Origin: Amphiura filiformis
Taxonomy: Eukaryota; Echinodermata; Ophiuroidea; Amphilepidida; Amphiuridae
Length of the DNA: 64,000 nucleotides
Assembly (NCBI RefSeq): GCF_039555335.1
Contig: NC_092631.1
Span: forward strand, 16,549,805 to 16,613,804
Direction of reading: 5' to 3'
Position numbers and translations under genes: made by a program. Below the pieces are notes generated by a model, which saw only the letters and a list, made by a program, of their open reading frames with translations, did not search any database and was not told the DNA's origin. This document shows, piece by piece, positions 52,101 through 56,476 of the stretch. Within the stretch, counting starts at the first letter, position 1; each line of letters starts with the position of its first letter.

Positions 52101-53331
52101 TCATTAACATCATAACATTCACAGGTCAAAAGTTGAGCTTAATAGTGGTGGAGTATGAGTTTTTGGCATGTTCAAAAGTCATTCTTACAAATGTACAAAG
52201 AGATGCAGACAACAAGTTTCATTATTTTTTTCAAATGCCAAATTGAAGAATTGTAAATTTTCACGACCATATTTGGAATCAGCATGAAAAATGCATTTAA
52301 ATGAGTACAAACAAGCCCAGTATTGGTTCAGTGGTTCTTGTAATAGCTCTTGATATTTTGAGAAAACATCGCAAAACTTTGGACTTTTCATGTTGAAACC
52401 TATGGCCAGCCCGCAGAGCATTATAGAACTGTGTCCTGACAGAGAAGCATGTTTGAGATCCGAGTACTTTAAGGGTGTATGTAGCAAGAGCTAATGTTGT
52501 AATTCAGGCCAAGCGCAAAATATAAGGCTGGGGCAAGAAATGTTTGGTTGGCATTTTAGGTCATCATCTGGAAGGATTGACAACTCTTCTGGTCATGTAG
52601 ACAAAATATCAATTTGTAAGGCTTCTTTCTAAATTCTGCCCTTTTCAACTCACTAAAAGAGTTGGTTTAATCTTTGTAACATTTTTTGCCATCAAGGCAT
52701 AATGCCATTACTCCAGTGTGAAGTTTGACTTTAAGAGTGAAAATCTGTATTTAAATATAAATTTCCTGAAACCTTCTGGGCAAAAAAAATCAGTGTTTCA
52801 AAAATGGAAAAGTAACTTTAGAGAAATACATCAGAAAAAGCTTAAGGCTCATCAAAAATGAGAACAATGTGACTTTTCATACGGATTTGACGAAGCTTTC
52901 AAAATGTGTTCCATTTAAGAAATATCAAGCTATTTTTGGAGCTGATACAGGTAAATATGGCCTATAAGGTGTTCTAGTTGGCAATTTTCTGTACTCTTGC
53001 TGTTTTCATCTGACCTGAAGTTTTGAGATGCTAAGAAACTCTCAAGTCAAGAAAATTTCACACTTTTTCGTTCACAGGGTTTAATGATTTCATTCATCTT
53101 TTGGTTTGATCCTTTTCGTTTCCAAACCATGGCTCCTAACAAACTAATACATTAATTACCCAAACATACAAACAAACAAACTACTTACAGATTCACCATC
53201 GAGTTGTGCCAAAAGTGTAAAGTCTGTCAAATCATAGATGTACACCTTCCCTCTTTCGTAGGCTCTGGGGGCGCCGGTAACACCCTCGATTGAAATGGTA
53301 TCCAGAAAATGCCCCGAGGATACGGCGTAAC
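18106..53331 (-). CDS. ITGA9-like: integrin alpha subunit, 19 exons, 5' incomplete
   Basis: Integrin alpha chains pair with a beta chain at the plasma membrane and bind matrix or cell ligands. The 19 exons join in phase into 838 residues with no stop. In order: propeller blades 4-7 (residues 1-207) with cation loops DMNHDGLSD (61-69), DLNRDRYMD (123-131) and DVDGNGYTD (185-193); thigh and calf-1 with CGNDSVC, then CDVDNPM; calf-2 with NLGPSELP, KWLLY-like DQWLLY and paired cysteines; membrane helix (about 771-791); and tail CGFFRRPMREEMERL with an acidic end. Blade 4 GYAVSSGHF, GAVYIYHG and GFFRR resemble vertebrate alpha4/alpha9 by memory. Loop 123-131 has Arg where Gly is usual. No furin site was seen. 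An inserted alpha-I domain would lie upstream, so its absence is not shown. Exons for the signal peptide and blades 1-3 are missing. Confidence 0.93.
18459..18722. mobile_element. foldback MITE in integrin intron
   Basis: CATATGTGACCATCCACCAC and, inverted, CATATGTGCCCATCCACCAC form the ends of a 260-base non-coding element between the last two integrin exons. Confidence 0.75.
19281..19470 (-). mobile_element. tRNA-derived SINE, second family, copy 1
   Basis: On the minus strand a box B match GGTTCGAATCC (19,349-19,359) lies downstream of a GGTACGTGATGGTGTG region, giving a tRNA-like head. The tail contains CGTTTCTTCTTTAACTTCC. The head pairing is too poor for a working tRNA. A second copy in the same orientation is at 56,289-56,476. 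Confidence 0.68.
19600..19783. mobile_element. ATATGTGACATGATCAAG family, partial copy 2
   Basis: One terminus (ATATGTGACATGATCAAGGG) and the TGGTTACCCAGTTATGAGC and CTGAAAACAATATAAATCAA interior are present. The other terminus is missing. The interior matches the copy at 40,470 in inverse orientation. Confidence 0.75.
19908..20030 (-). CDS. ITGA9-like: integrin alpha exon: membrane helix
   Basis: Residues 753-793. A short juxtamembrane stalk ends in RTPKW, followed by LLVLSIVIGIVLLVIVVAVM and WK. The exon is phase 0 at both ends, with TGTACAG acceptor and GTAAGC donor, so MWK joins CGFFRR in the next exon. Confidence 0.95.
20398..20502 (-). CDS. ITGA9-like: integrin alpha exon: end of calf-2
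   Basis: Residues 718-752, NEFGIVAVVSEAKIAVEDPF to RPDLIK. It is the last strand set of calf-2 before the stalk. Phase 0 at both ends; acceptor CTTTTACAG, donor GTAAAA (weaker than its neighbours). Confidence 0.88.
20655..21693. mobile_element. CCCGGGGG-ended element with 8-bp target duplication
   Basis: AGTACAAC occurs at 20,647-20,654 and again at 21,694-21,701. The 1,039-base element between has ends CCCGGGGGTGCCA in perfect inversion. The interior repeats CACTGACC-type phrases and has no transposase frame. An 8-bp duplication is typical of hAT-type transposition, but the termini are not the classic hAT CAGGG. Related elements lie at 33,810, 59,025 and 60,239. Confidence 0.88.
21965..22078 (-). 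CDS. ITGA9-like: integrin alpha exon: calf-2 cysteine pair
   Basis: Residues 680-717. TCAVMKCVTITCYVDNL carries the conserved C-x4-C-x4-C pattern of calf-2, followed by GEGAVIEIQARLFEKTFVD, the usual G-E-x-A and R-L-x-x-x-T-F block. Phase 0 at both ends; acceptor TTTTGCAG, donor GTAAGT. Confidence 0.94.
22282..22644. mobile_element. foldback MITE in integrin intron
   Basis: Arms of about 85 bases (ATTCGCCATAGAAGTGATGA and its inverse CATCACTTCTACGCCGAAT) enclose a spacer of roughly 190 bases. The arms share TAACAGGATTAACTACCATAGC-type sequence in inversion. Non-coding. Confidence 0.87.
22950..23096 (-). CDS. ITGA9-like: integrin alpha exon: calf-2 variable loop
   Basis: Residues 631-679, beginning GTGRCEYYHIIREQHDALGG and ending FGSKPKTL. 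I accept it because it is phase 0 at both ends with good sites (GTTTCAG acceptor, GTAAGTATT donor), and because it fills the expected gap between DQWLLYFTNIL and TCAVMKC. It also gives the family's G-x-C cysteine and a KTL-TC junction like that of other alpha chains. It matches no strongly conserved block, so it is the least certain exon of the set. Confidence 0.78.
23101..23145. repeat. TGAT/TTAATTGA simple repeat
   Basis: GATTGATTGATTGATTAATT-type repeat, immediately upstream (on the minus strand) of the calf-2 loop exon. Its complement supplies part of that exon's pyrimidine tract. Confidence 0.85.
23147..23252. repeat. short hairpin, TTCATTCATAGGATT arms
   Basis: GGGGTTCATTCATAGGATT and its inverse AATCCTATGAATGAACCCC enclose a GGGCATGAT...ATCATGCCC inner stem and a CCGAGGCGTGAGCCGAGG core. 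It is likely a MITE or its end; related GCATAAAC text follows at 23,460. Confidence 0.75.
24172..24279 (-). CDS. ITGA9-like: integrin alpha exon: calf-2 start
   Basis: Residues 595-630, ARNLGPSELPFPVIVNISMP to DQWLLYFTNIL. NxGPS followed by a strand and WLLY is a hallmark of calf-2. Phase 0 at both ends; acceptor CATTCAG, donor GTAAGA. Confidence 0.95.
24510..24612 (-). mobile_element. retroelement 3' end fragment, copy 2
   Basis: TTTGTTTGTTTG repeat followed by TTTATTTCTTCTTTAAACTG and ACTCAATCAGTTGAAAACAC, matching 16,675-16,755. It is consistent with the 3' end of a non-LTR element on the minus strand. Confidence 0.55.
25068..27905 (-). pseudogene. CR1/L2-like LINE, 5'-truncated, frame-broken
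   Basis: Reading leftward: an apurinic endonuclease domain remnant (VTFIYRPPDC, YILGDFNLD, then IDLIFVS and LGLSDHSLIY at 27,905-27,540), a linker, and a reverse transcriptase frame ending at 25,363. RT blocks include NYRPISVLPIVSKIIERAVH, QSGFRPNHST, FIDLKKAFDTVNHDIL, GIPQGSILGPLLFIIFVN and active-site MYADDTSLM. A C-terminal YAWNSLPPTVR block is typical of the CR1/L2 group. The frame fails twice between 27,540 and 27,455: the natural continuation KIVRSRCFKNFN is in another frame. The 5' end of the endonuclease is missing. The 3' end closes on an ATT repeat at 25,068-25,089. It sits in an integrin intron, same strand as the gene. Confidence 0.93.
28013..28186. repeat. GAAA microsatellite grading into GAAT/CAAT repeats
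   Basis: About 23 GAAA units (28,013-28,104) are followed by AATG units and CAAT units to 28,186. The long serine/phenylalanine/leucine frames on the minus strand are artefacts of this repeat. Confidence 0.97.
28320..28552. mobile_element. CAGGG(G/T)CGGAT-ended MITE, copy 1
   Basis: CAGGGGCGGATTTAGG and, inverted, CAGGGTCGGATCTAGG form the ends. The interior has TTTGGTCGACGACGAAAAAA-type text shared, in the opposite orientation, with 39,829-40,069. CAGGG ends suggest hAT-type; the duplication is not clean. Confidence 0.82.
28952..29144 (-). CDS. ITGA9-like: integrin alpha exon: calf-1/calf-2 linker
   Basis: Residues 530 (split Gly) to 594. VTHPEQVFYGAS is the conserved P-x-x-V-x-Y/F block that opens calf-2. 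A long charged insert (DKDSSIEGIEKGMDGDLG, TPREREKSNEEILDEK) follows, then GPKFRHIYD. One base completes GGG; it ends in phase 0. Acceptor TACTGCAG, donor GTAAGT. The insert replaces the usual short E-x-E-x-G linker. Confidence 0.94.
30265..30434 (-). CDS. ITGA9-like: integrin alpha exon: calf-1 end
   Basis: Residues 474-529, SRFKVRLSIEAIGRKSPNLE to IEADVTVS, with two bases (GG) of the next codon. It is the second half of calf-1, with the usual alternating beta strands and a possible N-glycosylation site at EHNRT. Acceptor TTTGGACAG, donor GTAAGT. Confidence 0.93.
30835..30935 (-). mobile_element. tRNA-like SINE head, third family (tentative)
   Basis: On the minus strand GCAGTGGTTAAGGTCTTTGA resembles a box A region and GGTCCCCAGCTCAATTCC a drifted box B. 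No tail was identified, so this is a weak call. Confidence 0.35.
31060..31345 (-). pseudogene. LINE C-terminal fragment
   Basis: The minus strand reads RRAVRSITLFRMFYAEALEL LQHLVPDRIF and, after a frameshift, RSFLPSSAHLWNALPG. This resembles the C-terminal region of LINE proteins where 'LWN-LP' closes the domain. It is a short dead fragment beside a mariner-like MITE. Confidence 0.7.
31373..31600. mobile_element. TA-flanked MITE with CAGGGTGTATCAAAATGA ends, copy 2
   Basis: The left end CAGGGTGTATCAAAATGATT is identical to the copy at 6893. The right end is ATCATTTTGATACATCG, slightly drifted. The interior differs in length and sequence, while the last 30 bases at each end are conserved. Confidence 0.85.
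31658..31759 (-). CDS. ITGA9-like: integrin alpha exon: calf-1
   Basis: Residues 440-473, QQDQTLVLCYPAEPQNRTAS to NPMRANAI. It contains the conserved C...CDVDNPM pair of calf-1 and an N-glycosylation site (NRT). Phase 0 at both ends; acceptor TTCTAACAG, donor GTAAGT. Confidence 0.95.
32163..32270 (-). pseudogene. partial duplicate of the next integrin exon
   Basis: The minus strand reads VDLLNHGEEAHVTLVEITFP and on to VRVENVG, followed by the same GTAAGTGTGCTGAAC donor as the true exon 138 bases away. Over 96 aligned bases about 12 differ, giving five amino-acid changes. The frame is open, but the first third of the exon is missing. The only upstream AG (TCTATCAG) would be followed at once by TAG in the frame left by the true exon. 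I therefore call it a pseudo-exon. Confidence 0.85.
32301..32445 (-). CDS. ITGA9-like: integrin alpha exon: calf-1 start
   Basis: Residues 391 (split Arg) to 439, GTSYLPLGTDEFLYVAVDLW to YVRVENTG. The N-x-GE-EA pattern (NYGEEAH) is the standard calf-1 N-x-GE-A block. One base completes the split codon; it ends in phase 0. Acceptor TCTTTTAG, donor GTAAGT. Its 3' two-thirds and adjoining intron are duplicated next door. Confidence 0.95.
32571..33679. mobile_element. 1.1-kb TA-flanked element inside a MITE
   Basis: The element begins TCAAAACCTTT and ends AAAGGTTTTGA, with TA on both sides (32,569-32,570 and 33,680-33,681), and splits a palindromic MITE. TA duplication suggests a Tc1/mariner-type mechanism; no transposase frame is present. 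It carries another inverted-repeat element inside it. Confidence 0.78.
33019..33428. mobile_element. inner inverted-repeat element, third nesting level
   Basis: The ends AGGGGTGGTGCAATAATTA and TAATTATTGCACCACCCCT are perfect inverse copies, followed inward by GTGTACTCCGGGGTGAATT and its near inverse. The interior has repeated GGGGGGCAAAGATTTTTGGC units that give a glycine-rich false frame at 33,079-33,411. Confidence 0.85.
33810..34380. mobile_element. GGGGGTACTCA-ended element with 8-bp duplication
   Basis: GATCCATC lies at 33,802-33,809 and 34,381-34,388. The 571-base element has ends CCCAGGGGGGTACTCA and, inverted, CAGGGGGGGGGTACTCAAG. The interior contains GATATATCAATGACCC and related phrases and matches the element at 60,239 in inverse orientation. 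Confidence 0.87.
34417..34622. mobile_element. hairpin MITE, ATAGAAAAATTATCAAATTT ends
   Basis: The ends (TATAGAAAAATTATCAAATT and a near inverse) continue into GTACATCGTGGAACAT / ATGTTCCACGATGTTC. The interior is GC-richer (TGCGTAGTAAGC, GACGCCAGCGTGAAG). Non-coding. Confidence 0.87.
35181..35260 (-). CDS. ITGA9-like: integrin alpha exon: end of thigh, genu
   Basis: Residues 365-390, VRFIHNCGNDSVCETDLKLR to VLLP, plus two bases of the next codon. The C-G-x-D-x-x-C-x-x-D-L block is a signature of the genu region between thigh and calf-1. Acceptor TCTATTGCAG, donor GTGAGA. Confidence 0.96.
35491..36139. mobile_element. CAGGGGCGTGCCCAG-ended element
   Basis: CAGGGGCGTGCCCAG and, inverted, CAGGCGCGTGCCCAG form the ends of a 650-base element with a CTCTCTCTC-type pyrimidine microsatellite (36,038-36,095) near one end. 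CAGGG-type ends recall hAT elements; the duplication is unclear. Confidence 0.7.
36494..36932. mobile_element. 440-bp inverted-end element, copy 1
   Basis: The copy contains AATAGGTAAATTTTCATGGG, CGGGTGGTCTTCCAATG, AACTTGTCGCAAGTT and GGTCACCGCCGGGGGTC. All reappear in inverse orientation at 46,242-46,698. The ends carry TCTGGACATGTGAC in inversion. Non-coding. Confidence 0.85.
37119..37455. mobile_element. foldback with CAGACTATTCACCAACAGGC arms
   Basis: CAGACTATTCACCAACAGGC AAAGTC at 37,128 is inverted at 37,416-37,443 (GACTTTGCCTGTTGGTGAAT). The right arm directly abuts an integrin exon boundary at 37,474. A drifted relative of this arm occurs at 32,075-32,110. Confidence 0.75.
37474..37623 (-). 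CDS. ITGA9-like: integrin alpha exon: thigh
   Basis: Residues 315-364, RDLKDYLSPVPFRLHYDLRT to YYSANNIVEQ. R-D-x-x-D-x-x-x-P-I/V is the conserved thigh block. It has two cysteines (TCAGLCPVL) not usual at that place. Phase 0 at both ends; acceptor TTTTACAG, donor GTAAGA. Confidence 0.95.
37735..38180 (+). pseudogene. GIY-YIG-type retroelement C-terminal fragment
   Basis: The plus strand reads GETNQTLAKRMYQHRRASAG, NNHSFDNKDVKILDHESRWF, ERGVKEAIYVKWEEPSLN and GGLHHINLAGAYCSAIKKIP. R-x-V-K-E-A-I-Y-x-x-x-x-x-P-S-L-N is the end of the GIY-YIG nuclease domain in Penelope-like and related retroelements, judged from memory. At least one stop interrupts it (before PYSHLDSN). It is antisense to the integrin gene and 5'-truncated. 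Confidence 0.7.
38336..38368. repeat. GAAT microsatellite
   Basis: Seven to eight GAAT units. Confidence 0.9.
38614..39066. mobile_element. TACCGTATT-ended MITE
   Basis: TACCGTATTATTTGTATTAA and, inverted, TACCGTATTGTTTGTAATAA form the ends, each followed by an AAACGCCCCC-type block. About 450 bases, non-coding. Confidence 0.85.
39829..40069. mobile_element. CAGGG(G/T)CGGAT-ended MITE, copy 2
   Basis: CAGGGTCGGATCCAGG and, inverted, CAGGGGCAGATTTAAGG form the ends. GGGGGCGCCTTTTGGTCGAC and GGCCATTGTTTGCTGTTCAT also occur in the inverse copy at 28,320-28,552. Confidence 0.85.
40242..40405 (-). CDS. ITGA9-like: integrin alpha exon: thigh
   Basis: Residue 260 (split Ala) to 314, IDFTLDTEYYKMQANLIPRL to CFEIQAHIY. 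Two bases complete the codon; it ends in phase 0. Thigh beta strands with the usual lone cysteine near the end. Acceptor TTCCTTGCAG, donor GTAAGT. Confidence 0.93.
40470..40729. mobile_element. ATATGTGACATGATCAAG family, copy 3
   Basis: A full copy: ATATGTGACATGATCAAGAG and, inverted, ATATGTGACATGATCAAGGG. It lies 60 bases from an integrin exon, on the acceptor side. Confidence 0.87.
40804..40999. mobile_element. hairpin MITE, CAGCTCTTAATA ends
   Basis: CAGCTCTTAATACTAGGCGGG and, inverted, CAGCTCTTAATAGGCGGGG enclose 150 GC-richer bases (CGCGAGTCAATAAAG, ACTGCTGCGCCC). Non-coding. Confidence 0.82.
41319..41707. mobile_element. TAGGCCGTATAAAATTAATG-ended element
   Basis: TAAGGCCGTGTAAAATTAAT in inversion at the right end matches TAGGCCGTATAAAATTAATG at the left, each followed by TTTTGGTTCTCGTCC. 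Two poly-T runs lie inside. A degraded relative, with TTTGGTTCTCATCTG and AGTAGGGAGGATTTTTTTT, is at 50,940-51,265. Confidence 0.82.
42897..43315. mobile_element. hAT-like MITE with 8-bp duplication CACTATAT
   Basis: CACTATAT at 42,889-42,896 and 43,316-43,323 flanks ends TAGAGTTGGGCGACTA and their exact inverse. Both subterminal regions are studded with GACTA/TAGTC and GTCGCGACTA units, a plausible transposase-binding array. No transposase frame. Confidence 0.92.
43867..44021 (-). CDS. ITGA9-like: integrin alpha exon: propeller to thigh
   Basis: Split Lys 208 to residue 259, TKPIVNIKAFMAITRSPIDL to TDTEPSTI, plus one base. R/K-x-x-P-V/I-V/I-x-V/I opens the thigh domain in all alpha chains. 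Cysteines in TECTHF and VPCVRAMICF fit the two thigh disulphides. Acceptor CCATTCCAG, donor GTAGGT. Confidence 0.95.
44120..44395. mobile_element. ATATGTGACATGATCAAG family, copy 4
   Basis: A full copy close to copy 1 (shared GGCCCTGGTC and TTTCAGAAACTGAAAACCCC). Its right end has a tandem duplication of 18 bases (CGACTCATTTCCCTTGAT twice). It begins about 100 bases from an integrin exon. Confidence 0.88.
46242..46698. mobile_element. inverted-end element, copy 2
   Basis: The ends CAGTCAAGATTAATAGG and CCTATTAATCTTGACTG, plus TTTTCACAGGAAAATGTTCT in inversion, give terminal inverted repeats of about 40 bases with small gaps. The interior matches 36,494-36,932 in inverse orientation. Confidence 0.88.
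46920..47056 (-). CDS. ITGA9-like: integrin alpha exon: propeller blade 7
   Basis: Residues 163-207, RLAGKLVAPNLKSFGSALSG to AILF, plus two bases. It contains the cation loop DVDGNGYTD and then LLVGAYESDTAIL. Phase 0 start; acceptor TGTCACAG, donor GTAAGT. Confidence 0.97.
47101..47502 (+). mobile_element. tRNA-derived SINE with ATT tail
   Basis: Box A-like TGGCGCAGCGGT (47,103-47,114) and box B-like GAGTTCAAGCCC (47,145-47,156) form the head. The 3' part has AAGCACTTTGAGTCC and AAAAAGGCGCTAAATAAATT, then an ATT repeat (47,480-47,502). The head and tail logic match the SINE at 4,320. Inserted about 45 bases from an integrin exon. Confidence 0.82.
47873..48139. mobile_element. hAT-like MITE, CAGGGTTCCCAC type
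   Basis: The right end, inverted, is CAGGGTTCCCACGGTCC, and the left is CAGGATTCCCGC. Both are followed by AAGGACTTTT / AATTCAAGGAC subterminal repeats. Flanking TATCCC on both sides is a partial duplication. It ends 41 bases from an integrin exon. Confidence 0.8.
48181..48275 (-). CDS. ITGA9-like: integrin alpha exon: blade 6, second half
   Basis: Split Asp 131 to residue 162, VVVGAPYEDEMSGAVYIYHG to THHVQ. VGAP-x(6)-GAVYIYHG is a textbook FG-GAP repeat. Two bases complete GAT; it ends in phase 0. Acceptor TCTTTGTAG, donor GTGAGG. Confidence 0.97.
48800..48908 (-). CDS. ITGA9-like: integrin alpha exon: blade 6, first half
   Basis: Residues 95-130, GVLRRNDVMLSGSNQQGARF to DLNRDRYM, plus one base. 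FGSTIENAGDLNRDRYMD is an FG-GAP cation loop in which the usual Gly after the third Asp is Arg. Acceptor CCTCCTAG, donor GTAAGT. Confidence 0.96.
49290..49427 (-). CDS. ITGA9-like: integrin alpha exon: propeller blade 5
   Basis: Residues 49-94, MNTYFGAAVLGIDMNHDGLS to RVYIFINQGQ. It contains a perfect cation loop DMNHDGLSD and LLVGAP. Phase 0 at both ends; acceptor CTGACCAG, donor GTAAGA. The ATG at its start is an internal codon, not a start. Confidence 0.97.
49577..49700. repeat. probable LINE 3' UTR scrap
   Basis: CAAGTTCAAGTTCAAGTTTA followed by TTTCACCATCATATC resembles the antisense end of a LINE 3' UTR with a short tandem tail. No coding remnant accompanies it. Confidence 0.35.
50293..50623. 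mobile_element. hAT-like MITE with 8-bp duplication TGATCTAG
   Basis: TGATCTAG at 50,285-50,292 and 50,624-50,631 flanks a 331-base element with ends GGCAAGCCTTCTCAACTAGC and, inverted, GGCCTTCTCATCTGGTGGCG. Near the right end GGTGCATGCGCCACCAG is repeated in tandem. Non-coding. Confidence 0.88.
51859..52050. mobile_element. GGGCTATTCC palindromic MITE, copy 9
   Basis: It runs from ATGGGCAATTCCCGTTGAAA to ATCAATTGGAATAGGTCA. It has full length and all four modules, and is isolated from the 7-17 kb cluster. Confidence 0.85.
52190..52450. repeat. dispersed repeat, inverse of 17,700-17,880
   Basis: GGAATCAGCATGAAAAATGC, CAGTGGTTCTTGTAATAGC and ATGTTGAAACCTATGG match the inverse of the repeat near 17,700. 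The following 700 bases to 53,150 may be the rest of the same element, but I found no ends. Confidence 0.65.
53189..53331 (-). CDS. ITGA9-like: integrin alpha, first exon in window: blade 4
   Basis: Split Gly 1 to residue 48, GYAVSSGHFLDTISIEGVTG to LLAQLDGES. It corresponds to propeller blade 4, which in alpha4/alpha9 also starts GY-x-V-G/S-x-GHF and lacks a cation loop. The two-base start means an upstream exon must end in one base (G). Acceptor TTACTGCAG, donor GTAAGT. Confidence 0.95.
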
Positions 53332-54093
53332 CTGCAGTAATTGAGAGGGAGATGAAAACAAAATATACAAAGCAAATTAAAATTATGCAATTTGAAATTA
53401 AGAAATTATCTTATGGCACAAATCATAATTTTAATGATTATTATGCTTGAGGCAATAAAGTGTGATTATAATTAAACAAAATTTTGGTTAATTAGATCAT
53501 TTTTTCTAACTTAATATCGCTGCAGACTATAGATATTTCACATTCTGATCACCAAATTTTGAGTGGAAGAACATTTATATAAGCTTATGTGCACAGATAA
53601 AGTAAAGCTGCCATTTACAATACTACAATAAACCAGTTTCCTTATTTTCCTATATATTACAGTATTTCCTACAATACGGTTGTTGTGCTGCAATATTTTA
53701 CATGAAGCAGCTTTTTATTTTGATGTTTTTGAACTTGCATAATCTAGGTCCCATAGGCAGGTATCTATGCTCATCTTGCAGCGTAAGTAATAAATTAAAA
53801 GGAGCCATCAGCAACTAATTTCTTTAATTGAAATGTACATCACTGATGATGATTGTACTGAAGTCTTCATCATAGCGTTTCAGATTGTAAGTAAACATGA
53901 AGTATTGATGCCAGCACAAAGTGAAAGCCTGAGAGTCAATTGTGACCCATTCCCACAAAACAAGGCACATGGCTAAATTTTACTTTGAGAGTAGAAAGAT
54001 TAGGATATGAGCTTTAAAATGAATGACACCACATTGTATTTTCCTACTACATGCTTTTGTAGATTTACCTACAGGTGTAAGTTTCTTGAAATG

Positions 54094-54749
54094 GGCAATT
54101 CCAAGCCAATCATTACGCAATAGGGCCGGCGTCGGCACCGTTTTTTGATGTCGACATATTTCATATCTTGACGTCGACAGTGTGTCGACATACATTTGGG
54201 TTCCGAAAAAATACCAGGACTTTTTTTTCTTCATGATTTTAGGAATATTTTAACAATTTTAACCCTAAAAATATCTAGAAACACCCGGAGCGGCAATTTC
54301 AGCAGAATCCAAGATGGCCGTCTTCATAGCGAGCAGTAGCGATAAAGTGTACAATTTACACTAGAAAACAAGGCAAAAGACTGCATAAGTATGACCCCTG
54401 AAGGCAAATAACATGAAACGTTGGCGAAATACATGTAGTAGGTAAAAGATAAGATTTGGCATTGCATTTTGTTGGAAATGGCCAATATTTTGAGTGAAAA
54501 TGAGCTTGCCTGACGAAGTTTTACTGGGCCATTGCCTTAGCACTATAATGTCGCCATGGACGAAGTTCTGTCGATATGTTGACATAATTCACTTTGTCGA
54601 CAGGATTAGGGCCTACGCAATGCGAAGTTTGCATATGAATTTCTTTTTAATGCAGCATAACTACAGGTGAATAGCATAAATGGAAACAACTATTTTCCGG
54701 TAATTAGCATATGCAAACTCCGCATTGCGGAATGATGCTTGGAATTGCC
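54094..54749. mobile_element. foldback MITE, GGCAATTCCAAGC ends, host of an insertion
   Basis: GGCAATTCCAAGCCAATCAT and, inverted, GGCAATTCCAAGCATCATTC are the ends. TGCGAAGTTTGCATATG and CATATGCAAACTCCGCA form the right-side stem. The left arm is split by a 492-base insertion. Confidence 0.85.
54122..54613. mobile_element. inserted element with 8-bp duplication TACGCAAT
   Basis: TACGCAAT at 54,114-54,121 and 54,614-54,621 flanks a 492-base element with GGGCC near both edges and many GTCGAC/TGTCGACA motifs toward both ends. The 8-bp duplication is hAT-like, though the ends are only weakly inverted. No transposase frame. Confidence 0.85.
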
Positions 54750-54961
54750 AAAATACTAGTTGGTGTGGCGTTTAATAAATTTCATGGCGAGGGGGTAAAA
54801 TTGTCAAGTAGGAGTCAAAACTCTGGGTATGTATCAAAAAATCTGTGAACATGTTATGGATTTTGAGGAAATGCATCACATGTCTCTGGTAGAGGCCTAA
54901 ATAGTATCAAAAGGTTGAGCGGAAACTGAACACAGGTGGTATGTAGGCCTATAGTAAGAAT

Positions 54962-55201
54962 TCCAATTGAATGAACGCAGCTTTCAAAAGCTGTACTCGA
55001 TACAACCGCGATCGTATATCGCGTATTTCAAACTACAACGTGAAAGCACGACCTTGGATACAATTCTAACCAATCACGAGTGCGTTGGCATGGTTGGATT
55101 CACTACCGTGTTACTCACGCACAGTCGCACACGCTGGCGTACATCGCGCAGTGTACGCAAAAAATCATCACACTATTGAAAGCTGTGTTCATTCAATTGG
55201 A
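54962..55201. mobile_element. hairpin MITE, TCCAATTGAATGAAC ends
   Basis: TCCAATTGAATGAACGCAGC and, inverted, TCCAATTGAATGAACACAGC continue to CTTTCAA on each side. The interior is GC-rich with CGCGATCGTATATCGCG. Non-coding, 240 bases. Confidence 0.92.
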
Positions 55202-56288
55202 GTATGTACAGAGGTATGGCTAGTAATGGTAAGAATAAAGTATATAGGAGGAAACCCTACAGCGATGCTAGGAAGATTATGAAGTAAAACTAGGTCCAAT
55301 TCTAAAACACTACTTGATACAGGTAAATTCTAATGGCATAATTTGTTTCCTAATATGTATCTTTAAGGAACTGACATTATGGAGAAGATTGGTAAAGACA
55401 CATCTTTTAAACTTTGACTGCTTCACCAAACCACTTGAGCATTTTATTCATGTTTGGTCCCATCAGGACCCAAGTGTAGCTCCGTATACAGTGTTATTAT
55501 TTGAAAACCTTTGTTTATTATATTTACAATGATAGTTTGTAAAAAAAAAATGCATTGCGGGCTGCATTGGTCATCGTTGAGGGCAACATGTGGCCCGCAG
55601 GTTGGCAACTCCTGCTTTAAGGACACCTACAAGATATATTTCTTCACAGACTAATTGATACCGACCAACAAAATCAACAATTTGGTTTTGGTGGTACAGA
55701 CAATAGCTTACATCATAGCTGTGTCAGGAAAACAACAAGATAAAAACTTTACATTGTGTGTTGTGCATCCTACATCCTGAGCCCGCGCAAGTCCAGTGAC
55801 CACAAAAGACCAGAGACTGGCCCTCTTCCAGTGATCATGGTGCAAGTCCACAGACAGAGGGTCACTGGCCTCACAGTTATGGCCACCTCACGGTTTCATG
55901 ACATTATCTTTCTCATGTTTATTGATGACTGGTCTGAGTTCAAAACCTACATACTAACTTGTTGGCATGTTTTTGTTTAGGCCCACTCATTTTGTCTTTG
56001 ATGAAAATGAACTTTTCCAGTGATTGTAGCACAAGTTAGCTACAAATCCACAGGCTGAGGGTCACTGGCCTATTCAGCCTACCTCATGGTTTCTTGATAA
56101 CATCTTAGGGATGAAATCAAAACTCGACCAGCGGTTTACCGGCAGTTCCATCTGGTTCCGCCTGGTTTCCATATTATATAGAACATTAGCAACTGCGAGG
56201 AACCGCCCAGAACCAGCTGTAGACCGCCTGTCGAGTTTTGATTTTGTCCCTTACTTGATGCATCTGCTTAACCCTGCCCACGTTTTTT

Positions 56289-56476
56289 TGCTATTGAAAG
56301 TTAAAGGATAAATGAAAAAGGAGAGAAGATGAATAAAGAAGTCATTTGGTACCCCCAGAAATTGAACCTATAGACCCCTCGTGTGTCAAGCACACAATCA
56401 CCGACCAGCAGCCACAGGGGTTTCCCTGGGCCCGGCCAGCGATTCTGTGCATATAGGACTTACGGTGATTGCGTCA
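56289..56476 (-). mobile_element. tRNA-derived SINE, second family, copy 2
   Basis: Same order of blocks as at 19,281-19,470 (AAGTTAAAG, GAATAAAGAAGTC, ACCCCC, TTGAACC, CAAGCACAC, GGTGATTGCGTCA) in the same orientation, more diverged. Confidence 0.68.
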
